26,443 bases of DNA, taken from positions 1 to 26,443 of the forward strand of contig CAJUQG010000018.1 in the NCBI GenBank assembly GCA_910588025.1, given 5' to 3'. The notes beneath the pieces are model-generated. The model was not told the DNA's origin and ran no database searches. It worked only from the letters and a program-made list of their open reading frames with translations. Within the stretch, counting starts at the first letter, position 1, and every line of letters begins with the position of its first letter. The stretch is from an uncultured Bacilli bacterium (lineage in GTDB: Bacteria; Bacillota_I; Bacilli_A; RF39; UBA660). A program made the translations under genes and the position numbers. Below are positions 7,268-15,872 of this stretch, in pieces.

Positions 7268-7548
7268 ATATTTTAAATTATTGCCTATAGATCATCTTAG
7301 TCCTATATCTCAAAAAAAGTTAAAAAGGTAACATCTCTACTTTTGAAAAATTAAAAGAAACACATATTTTATAGGAAGAATATTGAACTATAAAAGAAAG
7401 TAAAAATTTATTAATTAAAAATAGCACGAAAGAACTTCAACTATTAAATTTTTTTAATAGTTCAAAAAGAATAGAAAAGTATTTTTTACAATTATAGTGT
7501 TATTATTGCGCTTTTAAAAGCAAATGATATGAAAAGATAAAAAGAATT

Positions 7549-7557
7549 TGTTATAAT
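7549..7557 (+). promoter_or_regulatory. Extended -10 promoter of the CitG-like gene
   Basis: TGTTATAAT is a perfect extended -10 element, 122 nt before the start codon. No clear -35 is present, which is acceptable for extended -10 promoters. The same 9-mer precedes three other genes in the window. Confidence 0.5.
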
Positions 7558-7679
7558 GGTAATTAAGAACATATCAAGAATACTATATATTTAATTACTT
7601 TATTTTATAATAAGTTGAAAATAACGATTACTATTACCATTGATTGTTATTCCAACTTTTATGATAAGAGGAGATGTTT

Positions 7680-8420
7680 ATGAATTATAATTCTTTAGAT
7701 ATTATGCATTATGTTATTTTAGCAAGTATTCTTGAACCAATTCCAGAAAAGAAAGGTTGTACCACTAGAAAAAATGATTGGCAAAATAAATCAAAATTAG
7801 AATATTTTCTTATATCTGGAGTAAATATTGGTCGAGTATTTCATGAATTAGCTGAAAGAATAAAACATAACAATTATAAGCAACCTGATTTGATATATGA
7901 TTTAGCTTATAAAGCTCAAAAAGAAAGCTTAAAAAATCGAAAAGGCGGAAAAATAAATTTTGGTATTATAGAATTAATGATACCTATCGTTACTACACAA
8001 TTAATTGAACAAAAATATGATATTAGCATTTTAGATAAAGTTGAAAAAATGTTACAAAATACAACGAAAGAAGATGTAAAATATCATTACCAATTTAGAA
8101 AGATTGCCAAAGATGTATCGAAACAATTTCCAAATACCACCATTTATGATACACCTAATTTATATGAATATTATAAAATTGATAAAAGTGAATTAGAAAA
8201 TGATGTACATAAAGAATACATAACAAAATTTGAAAGAATTAAACAAGCATATTATATTTTAGAAACTACATATAAAGATGGAGATTTACTTGATATTTCT
8301 ATAAACGCTTATAATACAATATTAAAAGATTGCAATAATTATAGTGGATTAGCAGCAGATTATATTTGTGTTGCATTATACTTTTATTTAATAAATCATC
8401 CTGATGTTATAATAATATAA
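7680..8420 (+). CDS. Divergent CitG/triphosphoribosyl-dephospho-CoA synthase-like protein
   Basis: The 246-residue protein shows the overall pattern of the CitG family (PF01874), especially its archaeal-type members. A first block reads ASILEPIPEKKG, then EYFLISGVNIG, where family members have a K-P-G motif and a helix carrying F-L-x-S. A second block reads GGKINFGIIELMIPI (about residues 95-110), where the family has a Gly-rich Asn-Thr-x-x-G loop. The usual KPG is KKG, and the Thr/His of the nucleotide loop is replaced, so activity is doubtful. No citrate or malonate lyase gene is nearby. ATG 7680 is preferred over ATG 7674 because AAGAGGAG (7666-7673) needs the 6-nt spacing. The assignment rests on motif pattern only and could be wrong. 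Confidence 0.45.
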   Translation: MNYNSLDIMHYVILASILEPIPEKKGCTTRKNDWQNKSKLEYFLISGVNIGRVFHELAERIKHNNYKQPDLIYDLAYKAQKESLKNRKGGKINFGIIELMIPIVTTQLIEQKYDISILDKVEKMLQNTTKEDVKYHYQFRKIAKDVSKQFPNTTIYDTPNLYEYYKIDKSELENDVHKEYITKFERIKQAYYILETTYKDGDLLDISINAYNTILKDCNNYSGLAADYICVALYFYLINHPDVIII

Positions 8421-8499
8421 AAAATTGTTCCCCTTCTCTCTTGAACAATATTAGGAAATCTGTTAAATTAATTCGAATTTTTCATAAAACCAATCAGAA

Positions 8500-8525
8500 T
8501 GAACTAAAACCCCAAAAGTTGAACA
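8500..8525 (+). mobile_element. Possible IS3-family (IS150 group) terminal repeat remnant
   Basis: The segment begins TGAACT and continues ACCCCAAAAGTTGAACA. This resembles terminal repeats of IS150-group elements, which begin with TG and carry CCCC-AAAAGTTGGACA. No transposase gene or partner repeat is visible, so this would be a solo end left by decay. The assignment is from memory of the family pattern. Confidence 0.3.
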
Positions 8526-8548
8526 GTATATAAATAGTATCTAATTAG

Positions 8549-8587
8549 AGGATTGTAACCTGTATTTTAAAGGAAACAGTCCTTTTT
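8549..8587 (+). terminator. Terminator-like hairpin
   Basis: AGGATTGT (8549-8556) pairs with ACAGTCCT (8576-8583) through one T-G wobble. An inner CCT/AGG extends the stem, and TTTTTATTTT follows. Confidence 0.5.
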
Positions 8588-8593
8588 ATTTTA

Positions 8594-8731
8594 GACCATG
8601 ACATTGATAAATATGATACGAGGACTTTATCAACTAGAGAAAAATTAGATACAACAAGAATAGTTTATAAGGATAAAGCAAAATGGATTAGATATATTGT
8701 TATTACTCCTTTAATTAAGAATATAGTTTAA
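8594..8731 (+). pseudogene. ORF remnant without start codon
   Basis: A frame open from 8549 to the TAA at 8729-8731 reads as protein-like from about 8594 (DHDIDKYDTRTLSTREKL and onward, 45 codons). It has no start codon or ribosome binding site. It is probably the 3' end of a decayed gene next to the IS-like end, but its origin was not recognised and it may be chance. Confidence 0.25.
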
Positions 8732-8969
8732 GGGATTGATGCGTAGGTCACTTACCTTTAACCACATTACTTTTCACTTAATTAAATGACTAATTTTTGC
8801 TTGAAATATACCCTATCATTTCTTTTTCTTAGCTTTCTCCAAATATGGAATTTATTTTTCTTTTATCTAACTTTTACATTAGATTTACTTTTTGTTCATA
8901 AGACTATGGAATAAGGATTTCTTTAAAAAAAGAATTTAATAACATTTCTTAGAAAAAATGATAATTATT

Positions 8970-8978
8970 TGTTATAAT
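8970..8978 (+). promoter_or_regulatory. Extended -10 promoter of the radical SAM gene
   Basis: TGTTATAAT lies 28 nt upstream of the ATG at 9007, leaving a short leader with the ribosome binding site AAGGGCGG. No convincing -35 is seen. Confidence 0.6.
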
Positions 8979-9006
8979 ACATCATAAAAAAGGGCGGATA
9001 ATAAAT

Positions 9007-10263
9007 ATGATTAAAGTTTGTCTCGTATATCCAGAATGTTATGAAGTAGCAAAATTTGGTACAAAAAGAAAAGAATTTCCTCCATTTGGAGTTATGTATT
9101 TAGCAAGTTCTTTAGAACAACATGGAATCAACGTTCAAATCATAAAAACCTCACAAGATCATTTTGTTTTAGATTTTAGTGAATTTGATTTAGTAGGATT
9201 TAGCATCTCATCTTCAGTTGCTTATCCCCTAATTAAGCAAACAAGAATTAATAGTATATTTAATAAAAACAGTATTATTATGGCTGGAGGAATTCACGCA
9301 ACCTTATATCCAGAACAAGTTCTGAAGGAATTAGATTTAGATATTGTAGCTATCGGAGAAGGAGAAAAAACCATTTGTGATATCGTTGATCATTTATATG
9401 ATCAAAACTTCTCTTTAATTAATGGAATTTATTATAAAGCCGAACATACAATCAAAAAAAACTTAAACCAAAATATTCCTTGCAATCTGGATAATGTCCC
9501 TTTTCCAGCAAGACATTTATTACCCAAAGATTCTATTGTTATGGAAAGATTAGCCAATACCAAATTGCCTATCGCTCACGTTTTATTTACCAGAGGATGC
9601 CCTTATCATTGTAATTTTTGTGCAAACCAAAATCACAACATTAGATACCGAAGTAAAGAAAATATAATAGAAGAATTAAAATTACTTAGAAATAATTATG
9701 GAATTCAAGGTTTTTGTATCACAGACGATAATTTTTTAATTGATAAAAAGAAAGTCTTACCAATTATTGATGAAATAGCAAAACTAGGTCTAAAATGGTC
9801 TACACTCTCACGAGTAGATATTATTGATCATGAATTATTAGAAAAACTAAAAAAAAGTGGCTGTATTGAAATAAAATATGGTGTAGAATCTGGTAGTCAA
9901 CATATATTAGATTTAATGAACAAAGGGATAACAGTAGATGAAATAAAAAAGGCTTTTTATCTTACTTCAATGGTAGGTATAAAAGCCAAGGCTTTATTAA
10001 TGCACGGATATCCAGGAGAAAACTTAAAAACAACAATGGAAACAATAACTCTTTTAGAAAACTTAAAAAAGTATATATCACGTGTAGGACTCACTTATTT
10101 TACCTACTTACCAGGCTCTCCTATTTATCCTAAAAACAGTTTTAATTATAATCATGGAGTTTATTGTGATTCACAAGTCCCTTGGGGAACTTATGAAGAA
10201 AAACAAGAAGTCTTAAAAGCCAGAAAAATATTAAAAAAATATATAAAAAAGAACTTTGAATAA
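9007..10263 (+). CDS. B12-binding-type radical SAM protein
   Basis: This 418-residue protein has the two-domain plan of cobalamin-dependent radical SAM enzymes (BchE/P-methylase-like). The Rossmann-like N-terminal domain (1-140) contains FPPFGVMYLAS, VGFSISSS and AGGIHATLYPEQVL, with the IGEGE motif near 117-121. The radical SAM core follows, with CPYHCNFC binding the 4Fe-4S cluster through Cys198, Cys202 and Cys205. The family DxHxxG cobalamin ligand motif is not visible, so B12 may be bound base-off or not at all. Substrate cannot be predicted, since no biosynthetic partner is adjacent. It is the first gene of the apparent chromosomal part and is monocistronic, convergent with the next gene 61 nt away. 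The ribosome binding site AAGGGCGG supports the start. Confidence 0.85.
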   Translation: MIKVCLVYPECYEVAKFGTKRKEFPPFGVMYLASSLEQHGINVQIIKTSQDHFVLDFSEFDLVGFSISSSVAYPLIKQTRINSIFNKNSIIMAGGIHATLYPEQVLKELDLDIVAIGEGEKTICDIVDHLYDQNFSLINGIYYKAEHTIKKNLNQNIPCNLDNVPFPARHLLPKDSIVMERLANTKLPIAHVLFTRGCPYHCNFCANQNHNIRYRSKENIIEELKLLRNNYGIQGFCITDDNFLIDKKKVLPIIDEIAKLGLKWSTLSRVDIIDHELLEKLKKSGCIEIKYGVESGSQHILDLMNKGITVDEIKKAFYLTSMVGIKAKALLMHGYPGENLKTTMETITLLENLKKYISRVGLTYFTYLPGSPIYPKNSFNYNHGVYCDSQVPWGTYEEKQEVLKARKILKKYIKKNFE

Positions 10264-10324
10264 AAAAATATAGACAACTTTGATAAGTTTATAAAATTCT
10301 TAAATAAAAAACAATTTCTGTTCA

Positions 10325-10987
10325 TTAACGTGCTTTTGAATTTAGATTATCGTGAGAAATTGAAAGATCTTCCAAAATCACATCACCATCTTTTAACGTT
10401 TTATATTTTAAATGATGATGTTGTAAATAAGAAACTACCTCATACATCAAATGAGATTCTGGATGATCTGGTGATTCAAAATGAGGAACAGGCATATAAT
10501 CAATTAACCCTACCCCATTCCAAATAATTTCACTATAATGATATGGATCTTGTTGTAAATCATCAGCTAAATGAATTCCTTGCAAATTAGTTGCTAAAAC
10601 ACATATGCCTGCACTAAACCCAGAGTACAAATAATCTGGATTGTTAGAAATTTCTAGCAAATAATCATCAAAACCACTTAATTTCATTGCTTGTCTTAAA
10701 ACAAAAACATTTCCACCTAAGACATAAAATGCGCGAAAATCCTTAATTTCTTTTCTTAATAATTCTGGATGATTAAAATACTTTCTCAAATCAAAATGAA
10801 TTGGATGAAAACCCAAATTCTCTAATTCTTGACATTTTTCTAAAATACCATTTGTTTTACGTTCACCATCTGGATACACGTCCAAAGCATTGGCAATAAC
10901 CAATATATCCTTATTGTGCTCATTTACCCATTTTATTAATTCTTCTTTACTATTACCGATACGATAAGACGAAAGATATAATTTCAT
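10325..10987 (-). CDS. Peptidase E-like serine hydrolase (S51 family)
   Basis: The 220-residue protein carries the S51 (dipeptidase E/cyanophycinase) signatures. YVLGGNVFVLR (about residues 88-98) is the family Gly-Gly loop, and YSGFSAGICVL (121-131) holds the nucleophile Ser125. His169 in MPVPHF is the probable catalytic histidine. Dipeptidase E cleaves Asp-X dipeptides in the cytosol; the exact substrate here is unproven. There is no signal peptide. A purine-rich AAAGAAAGA lies upstream of the ATG. It is probably monocistronic: the next gene on this strand, feoB, lies upstream and has its own terminator, and the radical SAM gene converges from the other side. Confidence 0.85.
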   Translation of the reverse strand: MKLYLSSYRIGNSKEELIKWVNEHNKDILVIANALDVYPDGERKTNGILEKCQELENLGFHPIHFDLRKYFNHPELLRKEIKDFRAFYVLGGNVFVLRQAMKLSGFDDYLLEISNNPDYLYSGFSAGICVLATNLQGIHLADDLQQDPYHYSEIIWNGVGLIDYMPVPHFESPDHPESHLMYEVVSYLQHHHLKYKTLKDGDVILEDLSISHDNLNSKAR

Positions 10988-11092
10988 GCAAAATCTTTCT
11001 TTATATTAAAATAATATTATCATCAATGTCACTTTTTTTAAAGAACCTTATGAATTTAAAACACTAAAAGAGAAAAGATTACCAAGATTATT

Positions 11093-11128
11093 CATAAAAA
11101 AAGAAAAGGATAAAAAACCACTTTTCTT
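11093..11128 (-). terminator. feoB terminator
   Basis: Reading the minus strand, AAGAAAAG (11128-11121) pairs with CTTTTCTT (11108-11101), followed by a T-run at about 11100-11094. The first stem arm reaches into the feoB stop codon. Confidence 0.7.
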
Positions 11129-13127
11129 AAAATAATAAAAACAAACAACGAAGAATTAAGCATAATCCAAAACCAATAAAAGTTGGTAAAATAAATGCAA
11201 TTACTGCCCATTTCCAACTATTTGTTTCTTTTTTGATTGTTAAGATGGTTGTAGAACAAGGAAAGTGAAACAAGCAAAGAATAATAAAATTAATAGCTGT
11301 AAGTATAGTCCATCCTTGATTCACTAAAATTCCTTTCATAACTACTAAATCATTCACTTCCATCATACTTCCAAGTGATAAATAACCAAGCATTAAAATT
11401 GGAAGAACAATTTCATTAGCTGGAAACCCTAAGAAGAAAGCTAGTAATATCATTCCATCAAGTCCCAACAAAATTCCTAAAGGTTGAAAGAAATTTGCAA
11501 GAATAGATAAAATTGTTGTTCCTCCTATTGATACATTTGCAACAAACCAAATGACAAAACCTGCTGGGGCTGCTACACTAACCGCACGTCCTAAAACAAA
11601 TAAGGTCCGATCAAAAATAGAACGAATAATAACTTTACCAATTTGAGGTCGACGATATGGTGGTAATTCCAAAGTAAAACTGGATGGATAACCTTTTAAT
11701 ATCGTTTTAGACAAAATATATGAAACCAAAAATGTCATCATAATCCCTAATAAAATAATACCAGTTAAAAACAAAGAACTAATTACAGAAGAATATTGAC
11801 TAGACATTCCAACAAAAAACATAGAAATCATTGAAATCATGGCTGGAAATCGTCCATTACATGGCATAAAGGAATTTGTTAAAATTGCCAGTAACCTCTC
11901 TCGTTTTGAGTCAATGATTCGAGCTCCCATAACTCCTACTGCATTACATCCAAGCCCCATACACATAGTTAACGATTGCTTTCCACAAGCTCTACATTTC
12001 TCAAAAGGATGGTCTAAATTAAACGCAATTCGTGGTAAAACTCCCAAATCCTCTAACAATGTAAATAATGGAAAGAAAATAGCCATCGGTGGTAACATAA
12101 CTGAAATTACCCAAGTAAGAGTTCGATAAACACCTTCTATGAGTACTCCATTTAACCACCAAGGAAAAGATAACATATTAAATAGCCAAGTCAATTTTGT
12201 TTCAATAAAAGCAAAGAAATCAAAAAGTAGAGAACTAGGAATATTTGAAAAACGAATTGTAAGCCATAAAATCACAAACAACATGAATATCATAATGGGA
12301 ATACCCGTAATTTTATCGGTTAAAATCTTATCCCATTTTCGCATAGATTGATCATATTTTTCATCCTCAAATTGAACAACTTCTTGACCTACCTTTTTAG
12401 ATTCAGCTAATAAAGTTCCAACAATATCATCCTCTCGAAATATTTTTCTTGGAAATCGAAGCAAAGATTTTATTTCCTCTTGATTCACTTCTGGTAAATA
12501 AGAAAAAATACTATCACCACTTAACAATTTTAAAGCAATAAAACGTGGATTATAATCAAACTTCTCAAAAAAAGGTGTTACAAGAGTAATATAATCTTCA
12601 ATATATTTTGGATAAATTAAAGGATAATACGTTTTACGATCTACTTGAATCACTTGACGCATTAACTCGTCTAATCCTTCTCCACGTATCGCACTAGTTG
12701 AAACAACTGGCACACCAAGACATTCCTCTAATTTCTTTAAATTAATACGGATTTTTTTCTTTTTTGCTTCATCCATTAAATTTACACAAACCACAACATT
12801 AGGAATAATTTCCATTGTTTGAAAAACTAAATTCAAACTTCGTTCTAAACATACTGCATCACATACTACTATCGCTACATCATATTGCTCAAAACAAATA
12901 AAATCACTAGCTACTTGTTCTTCTAAAGAATGACTGACCAAAGAATAAGTTCCTGGCAAATCATAAATAGTCATTAATGTATCTTGAAAATGACATTCTC
13001 CATAAGCGTTTTCAACCGTCTTCCCTGGCCAATTTCCTGTATGTTGATGAAGCCCAGTTAAAGCGTTAAACACAGTCGATTTTCCCACATTAGGATTTCC
13101 AATTAAAGCTACTTTTTTATGCTTCAT
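11127..13127 (-). CDS. feoB: Ferrous iron transporter FeoB
   Basis: FeoB imports Fe(II) across the cytoplasmic membrane. The 666-residue protein has an N-terminal G domain with GNPNVGKS (10-17), switch region TVENAYG, DLPGTYS (56-62) and NLMD (116-119). A helical region follows (about 170-270). The membrane part contains the gate repeats and the conserved GLGCNAVG and PCNGRFP stretches, where Cys residues line the presumed Fe path. The length is slightly short of many FeoBs (700 or more), with no obvious FeoC. The ATG at 13127 has AGAGGTGA upstream, inside the 3' end of feoA, so the two are translationally coupled with an 11-nt overlap. No Fur-type operator was seen upstream. Confidence 0.97.
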   Translation of the reverse strand: MKHKKVALIGNPNVGKSTVFNALTGLHQHTGNWPGKTVENAYGECHFQDTLMTIYDLPGTYSLVSHSLEEQVASDFICFEQYDVAIVVCDAVCLERSLNLVFQTMEIIPNVVVCVNLMDEAKKKKIRINLKKLEECLGVPVVSTSAIRGEGLDELMRQVIQVDRKTYYPLIYPKYIEDYITLVTPFFEKFDYNPRFIALKLLSGDSIFSYLPEVNQEEIKSLLRFPRKIFREDDIVGTLLAESKKVGQEVVQFEDEKYDQSMRKWDKILTDKITGIPIMIFMLFVILWLTIRFSNIPSSLLFDFFAFIETKLTWLFNMLSFPWWLNGVLIEGVYRTLTWVISVMLPPMAIFFPLFTLLEDLGVLPRIAFNLDHPFEKCRACGKQSLTMCMGLGCNAVGVMGARIIDSKRERLLAILTNSFMPCNGRFPAMISMISMFFVGMSSQYSSVISSLFLTGIILLGIMMTFLVSYILSKTILKGYPSSFTLELPPYRRPQIGKVIIRSIFDRTLFVLGRAVSVAAPAGFVIWFVANVSIGGTTILSILANFFQPLGILLGLDGMILLAFFLGFPANEIVLPILMLGYLSLGSMMEVNDLVVMKGILVNQGWTILTAINFIILCLFHFPCSTTILTIKKETNSWKWAVIAFILPTFIGFGLCLILRCLFLLF

Positions 13128-13344
13128 AAGTCACCTCTATCTTTTGAGCATCTAAAAATCGAAGTGCAATTAATGCCCCGTTTACTTTATATAAAATTGG
13201 ACTTTGAAAAGGACTAATCAAAACGCATTCAACAAGATTTCCTGGAAAAAAGCCTAAATCGTAAAGTCTTCGTTTCAAATGTGTATCATCTTGGATTGAT
13301 AAAATACGAGATATCTCACCAACATTAGTATCTGCTAAAGTCAT
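13117..13344 (-). CDS. feoA: Ferrous iron transport accessory protein FeoA
   Basis: FeoA is a small cytosolic SH3-like protein needed for FeoB function. The protein shows the family pattern: ISRI, LKRRLYDLGFFPGNLVECVL, then SPILYKVNGALIALRFLDAQKIEV. I start at ATG 13344 (75 residues) because AGGGGG lies 6 nt upstream. The alternative ATG at 13362 would place this ribosome binding site inside the gene. A perfect minus-strand TATAAT at 13381-13376 is a likely -10. It is the first gene of a two-gene feoAB operon and overlaps feoB by 11 nt. Confidence 0.93.
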   Translation of the reverse strand: MTLADTNVGEISRILSIQDDTHLKRRLYDLGFFPGNLVECVLISPFQSPILYKVNGALIALRFLDAQKIEVTYEA

Positions 13345-13435
13345 AAATTTCCCCCTAAACATACTTTTCTACAGTATTATATGATTTATTTTTAAATACG
13401 GGATTTAATAAAAACAAACAATTTCTCAAAAATTA

Positions 13436-13444
13436 TGTTATAAT
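13436..13444 (+). promoter_or_regulatory. Extended -10 promoter
   Basis: TGTTATAAT lies 32 nt upstream of the ATG at 13477, with no clear -35. Confidence 0.55.
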
Positions 13445-13476
13445 AAAAAAATAAGATAGAAAGTATAGGGTTTATC

Positions 13477-14565
13477 ATGGGAATATGGAATAAAATATGG
13501 GGAAAAATTCAAGAACAAACAAAAATTGATTCAATCATTTTTGATACAGAGAGAAAATTAATTGATATCCCCACTCTCTTAAACTGTACAATAAAAGATA
13601 TCTGTTTCATCACCGAAGAACAAAAAGAAAACTTTAATAATCAGATCATTCAACAAGTAAATCAACTAGAAGAAATATTAACAAATCTAAAAGCAAATTT
13701 AGTGAGTACAACAGAAAACAATACAAAAAAACAAATAGAATTTGATATAAAACAACAAGAAAATCTAAAAGCAAAATTAAATCAAACCAAAGAAATTCTA
13801 AACAATAAAGATTTACAATTACATTATCTTATGAATTATCAAAACAGATTAAATTCTTCACACTTTTTTATCAATAACGAAATCATTAATATTTTTGAAG
13901 AATTTCATTTATCACCAAATTTCGAACCAAATGAATTATTAGTTGCAAGAGAAAATTTAGAAAACAACGCATACACACTTCCAGCTTCAGAAAAAAATCA
14001 AAAAATTGATGAAATTAATCGTTATTATGAAATACTAATTGATCCCATACGCTTAAAAGGATATCGTGATATTTTTGAAAATCCTGATATTATCAAGGCT
14101 TTAGAAAATCGGATCAAAGAATTACAAGAAGAATTAACAGAGAATCAAATAAAATCTAATCCTCCAAAAGAACAAACTGATTTAAAAAGTAAAATGGAAA
14201 CTGAAAAAAACATTCCTTTAGAAAATCAAAACAATAATCTTTTAAAGGAAACAATTGATTGGAATTCTATAGAAATATTAGATGAAATACCAGAACAAAA
14301 TATGAAAGAAATACAAATTCAAAATGAGCAACCATTTGCTACCGAAACGATTAACAGTGTAAATAAAGAATTATTAGAAGAGCAAAAACGAATGATTGAA
14401 GAACAACTAATTCCAAATTTAATTCCTTTAAACAAACAAATTAATGAAACTCATAACGATTTACTTTTCATTGCCAAAAACAGTTTACTAAAACAACATA
14501 AAAACCTTTTAGACCAAAATGTAGAATATCAAAAAATTTTAGAAGAATTAGCCAAATTAAATTAA
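13477..14565 (+). CDS. Coiled-coil protein of unknown function
   Basis: I do not recognise this 362-residue cytosolic protein. It opens with an amphipathic Trp-rich stretch (MGIWNKIWGKIQ), followed by a long coiled coil (about 50-125). A segment INRYYEILIDPIRLKGYRD (about 182-200) resembles helix III-IV of a J domain, but the HPD motif is missing. A disordered Gln/Asn/Glu-rich linker leads to a second coiled coil (about 300-355). AGGG about 7 nt before the ATG supports the start. The terminator is built into the last codons. The next gene on the same strand is also Gln/Asn-rich and follows by 48 nt, but with a terminator between, so co-transcription would need read-through. Confidence 0.75.
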   Translation: MGIWNKIWGKIQEQTKIDSIIFDTERKLIDIPTLLNCTIKDICFITEEQKENFNNQIIQQVNQLEEILTNLKANLVSTTENNTKKQIEFDIKQQENLKAKLNQTKEILNNKDLQLHYLMNYQNRLNSSHFFINNEIINIFEEFHLSPNFEPNELLVARENLENNAYTLPASEKNQKIDEINRYYEILIDPIRLKGYRDIFENPDIIKALENRIKELQEELTENQIKSNPPKEQTDLKSKMETEKNIPLENQNNNLLKETIDWNSIEILDEIPEQNMKEIQIQNEQPFATETINSVNKELLEEQKRMIEEQLIPNLIPLNKQINETHNDLLFIAKNSLLKQHKNLLDQNVEYQKILEELAKLN

Positions 14566-14583
14566 TTCTTCTAATTTTTTTTA
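14539..14583 (+). terminator. Terminator overlapping the coding end
   Basis: TTAGAAGAATTA (14539-14550) and TAATTCTTCTAA (14563-14574) form a perfect 12-bp stem followed by a T-run. The 5' arm encodes the last residues and the stop codon begins the 3' arm. Confidence 0.75.
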
Positions 14584-14613
14584 TTTAACATAAAATATTA
14601 AAAAGGGGGTTCT

Positions 14614-14991
14614 ATGCACCAAAACATACCTCCAAAAAACGACTTTTTTAACAAAATTGACCCACCCACTTTTTCTTTTACAGCAGTTTTAATTGGAGCA
14701 ATTCTTGTTGGAGATTTAGATGTAAATGAACAAAATGCTATTGGTAACTGGTTTGAACTTGTTGGACAATATATTTTAACGAACGCTGCTCAACAACAAG
14801 TACTAGAAAGTCAAATTGAAAAAAGTAACATTAATATTAATAGCAAAAAGGCAAAAAATGGTGGAGGTCCTTATACTACTGACTCAAATAAATCAAATCA
14901 AACGCAAAGAAATGAAGTGGATTTTTTATTACAAGAAATTCAAAAAATAGAACAAGAACTCCAAAAATTACAAAAGAACTCTAATCCTTAG
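14614..14991 (+). CDS. Small protein of unknown function
   Basis: I do not recognise this 125-residue protein. Residues 15-60 form a compact, mildly hydrophobic segment (FSFTAVLIGAILVGDLDVNE, then NWFELVGQYILT) that could be a folded helical domain or one membrane span. Residues 70-95 are polar and Gly/Asn/Ser-rich. The C-terminus is a Gln/Glu coiled coil. AAAAAGGGGG just upstream gives a strong ribosome binding site. The gene converges on the TtcA-like gene and overlaps its 3' end by 11 nt. Confidence 0.75.
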   Translation: MHQNIPPKNDFFNKIDPPTFSFTAVLIGAILVGDLDVNEQNAIGNWFELVGQYILTNAAQQQVLESQIEKSNININSKKAKNGGGPYTTDSNKSNQTQRNEVDFLLQEIQKIEQELQKLQKNSNP

Positions 14992-15020
14992 AATATTGAT
15001 CTAAGAAATGAGTTCTTTTT
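14972..15020. terminator. Bidirectional terminator in a convergent overlap
   Basis: AAAAGAACT (14972-14980) pairs with AGTTCTTTT (15011-15019), with inner CTTAG/CTAAG (14987-14991/15001-15005). A T-run lies on the plus side. The A-rich left flank gives a weaker T-rich tract for the minus strand. The structure spans the overlapping stop codons of both genes. Confidence 0.6.
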
Positions 15021-15811
15021 CCATCTTTATGATAAGAAATGACACAATTCAAATTCACATTTTCGACACTCTTAAATATATTTTGCACAATATAAGGATT
15101 TGTTGAACGAAAATGCTCTATTAATCGTTTCATCTCTTTTCTTTTACTTGTTTCTTCTCCATATTTATCGTTGGCCTCTGTAAAACGACAAGCACAATTT
15201 AAAAAAGTTAATTGATTGTATTTACTCCAACTAATAATATCTTTTTCATGAACTAAATACATTGGTCGAATTAATTCCAATCCTTCAAAATGGTCACTAT
15301 GTAATTTAGGCATCATAGTTTTAATCTCTCCACCGTATAACATGGATAATAGAGTTGTTTCAATGACATCGTCAAAATGATGAGCTAAAGCAATTTTATT
15401 ACATCCTAAATCTTGAGCAAATTGATACAAATATCCTCTTCTCATGCGCGCGCACAAGTAACAAGGATTTCCCTCTTCTAAATGATTAACTACTTCAAAG
15501 ATATCTGAAGAAAATATTTGAATAGGAACTCCCATTTCTTTTGCATTTTGCATAATTAATGTTTTATTTTCTTCACTATAACCAGGATTCATAACAATAA
15601 ATTCTAAGTTAAAATTTAAAACTCCATGTTTCTGAATTTCTTGAAAACATTTTGCCATTAGAAAGGAATCTTTGCCACCTGAGATACAAACACCTATTTT
15701 ATCTCCTTCTTGAATTAATTGATAATCATTAATAGCTTTTACAAATTTTTGCCAGATTTCTTTACGAAATTTTTTGATAATACTTCGTTCAATTTCTAAA
15801 ATTCGCTCCAT
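14981..15811 (-). CDS. ttcA: TtcA-family tRNA thiolation ATPase
   Basis: The 276-residue protein is an N-type ATP pyrophosphatase. The PP-loop SGGKDS lies at 44-49. CYLCARMRRG (117-126) matches the CxxC plus RRG block of TtcA, and a further Cys at 206/208 (NCAC) fits the third cluster ligand, so an Fe-S cluster is expected. TtcA makes 2-thiocytidine at tRNA position 32 in Proteobacteria. The nucleoside in this lineage is unproven, and this could be a TtcA-group paralog with another target. I choose ATG 15811 because TAGGTGA lies just upstream with a perfect extended -10 before it. A longer frame to 15877 would run through that promoter. Confidence 0.8.
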   Translation of the reverse strand: MERILEIERSIIKKFRKEIWQKFVKAINDYQLIQEGDKIGVCISGGKDSFLMAKCFQEIQKHGVLNFNLEFIVMNPGYSEENKTLIMQNAKEMGVPIQIFSSDIFEVVNHLEEGNPCYLCARMRRGYLYQFAQDLGCNKIALAHHFDDVIETTLLSMLYGGEIKTMMPKLHSDHFEGLELIRPMYLVHEKDIISWSKYNQLTFLNCACRFTEANDKYGEETSKRKEMKRLIEHFRSTNPYIVQNIFKSVENVNLNCVISYHKDGKRTHFLDQYSKD

Positions 15812-15829
15812 AAAATCACCTATAAATTT

Positions 15830-15838
15830 ATTATAACA
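15830..15838 (-). promoter_or_regulatory. Extended -10 promoter of the TtcA-like gene
   Basis: On the minus strand TGTTATAAT lies 18 nt upstream of the ATG at 15811, which supports the shorter start. Confidence 0.6.
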
Positions 15839-15872
15839 AACAAAAGTTAAGAAAACTATGACATTCGAACAG

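Larger units (their letters stand above)
7197..7679 (+). other. Long AT-rich intergenic region
   Basis: This 483-nt gap holds the terminator at 7228-7265, a hairpin AACTATTAAA/TTTAATAGTT (7439-7448/7453-7462) without a T-run, an extended -10 at 7549-7557 and the ribosome binding site AAGAGGAG (7666-7673). Nothing in it looks coding. Confidence 0.5.
8421..9006 (+). other. Junction-like intergenic region with element debris
   Basis: This 586-nt stretch holds a hairpin ATTGTTC/GAACAAT (8424-8430/8443-8449) just after the CitG-like gene, an IS3-like end (8500-8525), a terminator-like hairpin (8549-8587), an ORF remnant (to 8731) and the promoter of the radical SAM gene. It is probably the right boundary of the mobile element with the chromosome. 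I found no convincing attachment-site duplication. Confidence 0.45.

Noticed and set aside
11839..12351. Plus-strand frames opposite feoB
   Set aside because: They are antisense shadows of a fully conserved FeoB coding sequence and have no ribosome binding sites.
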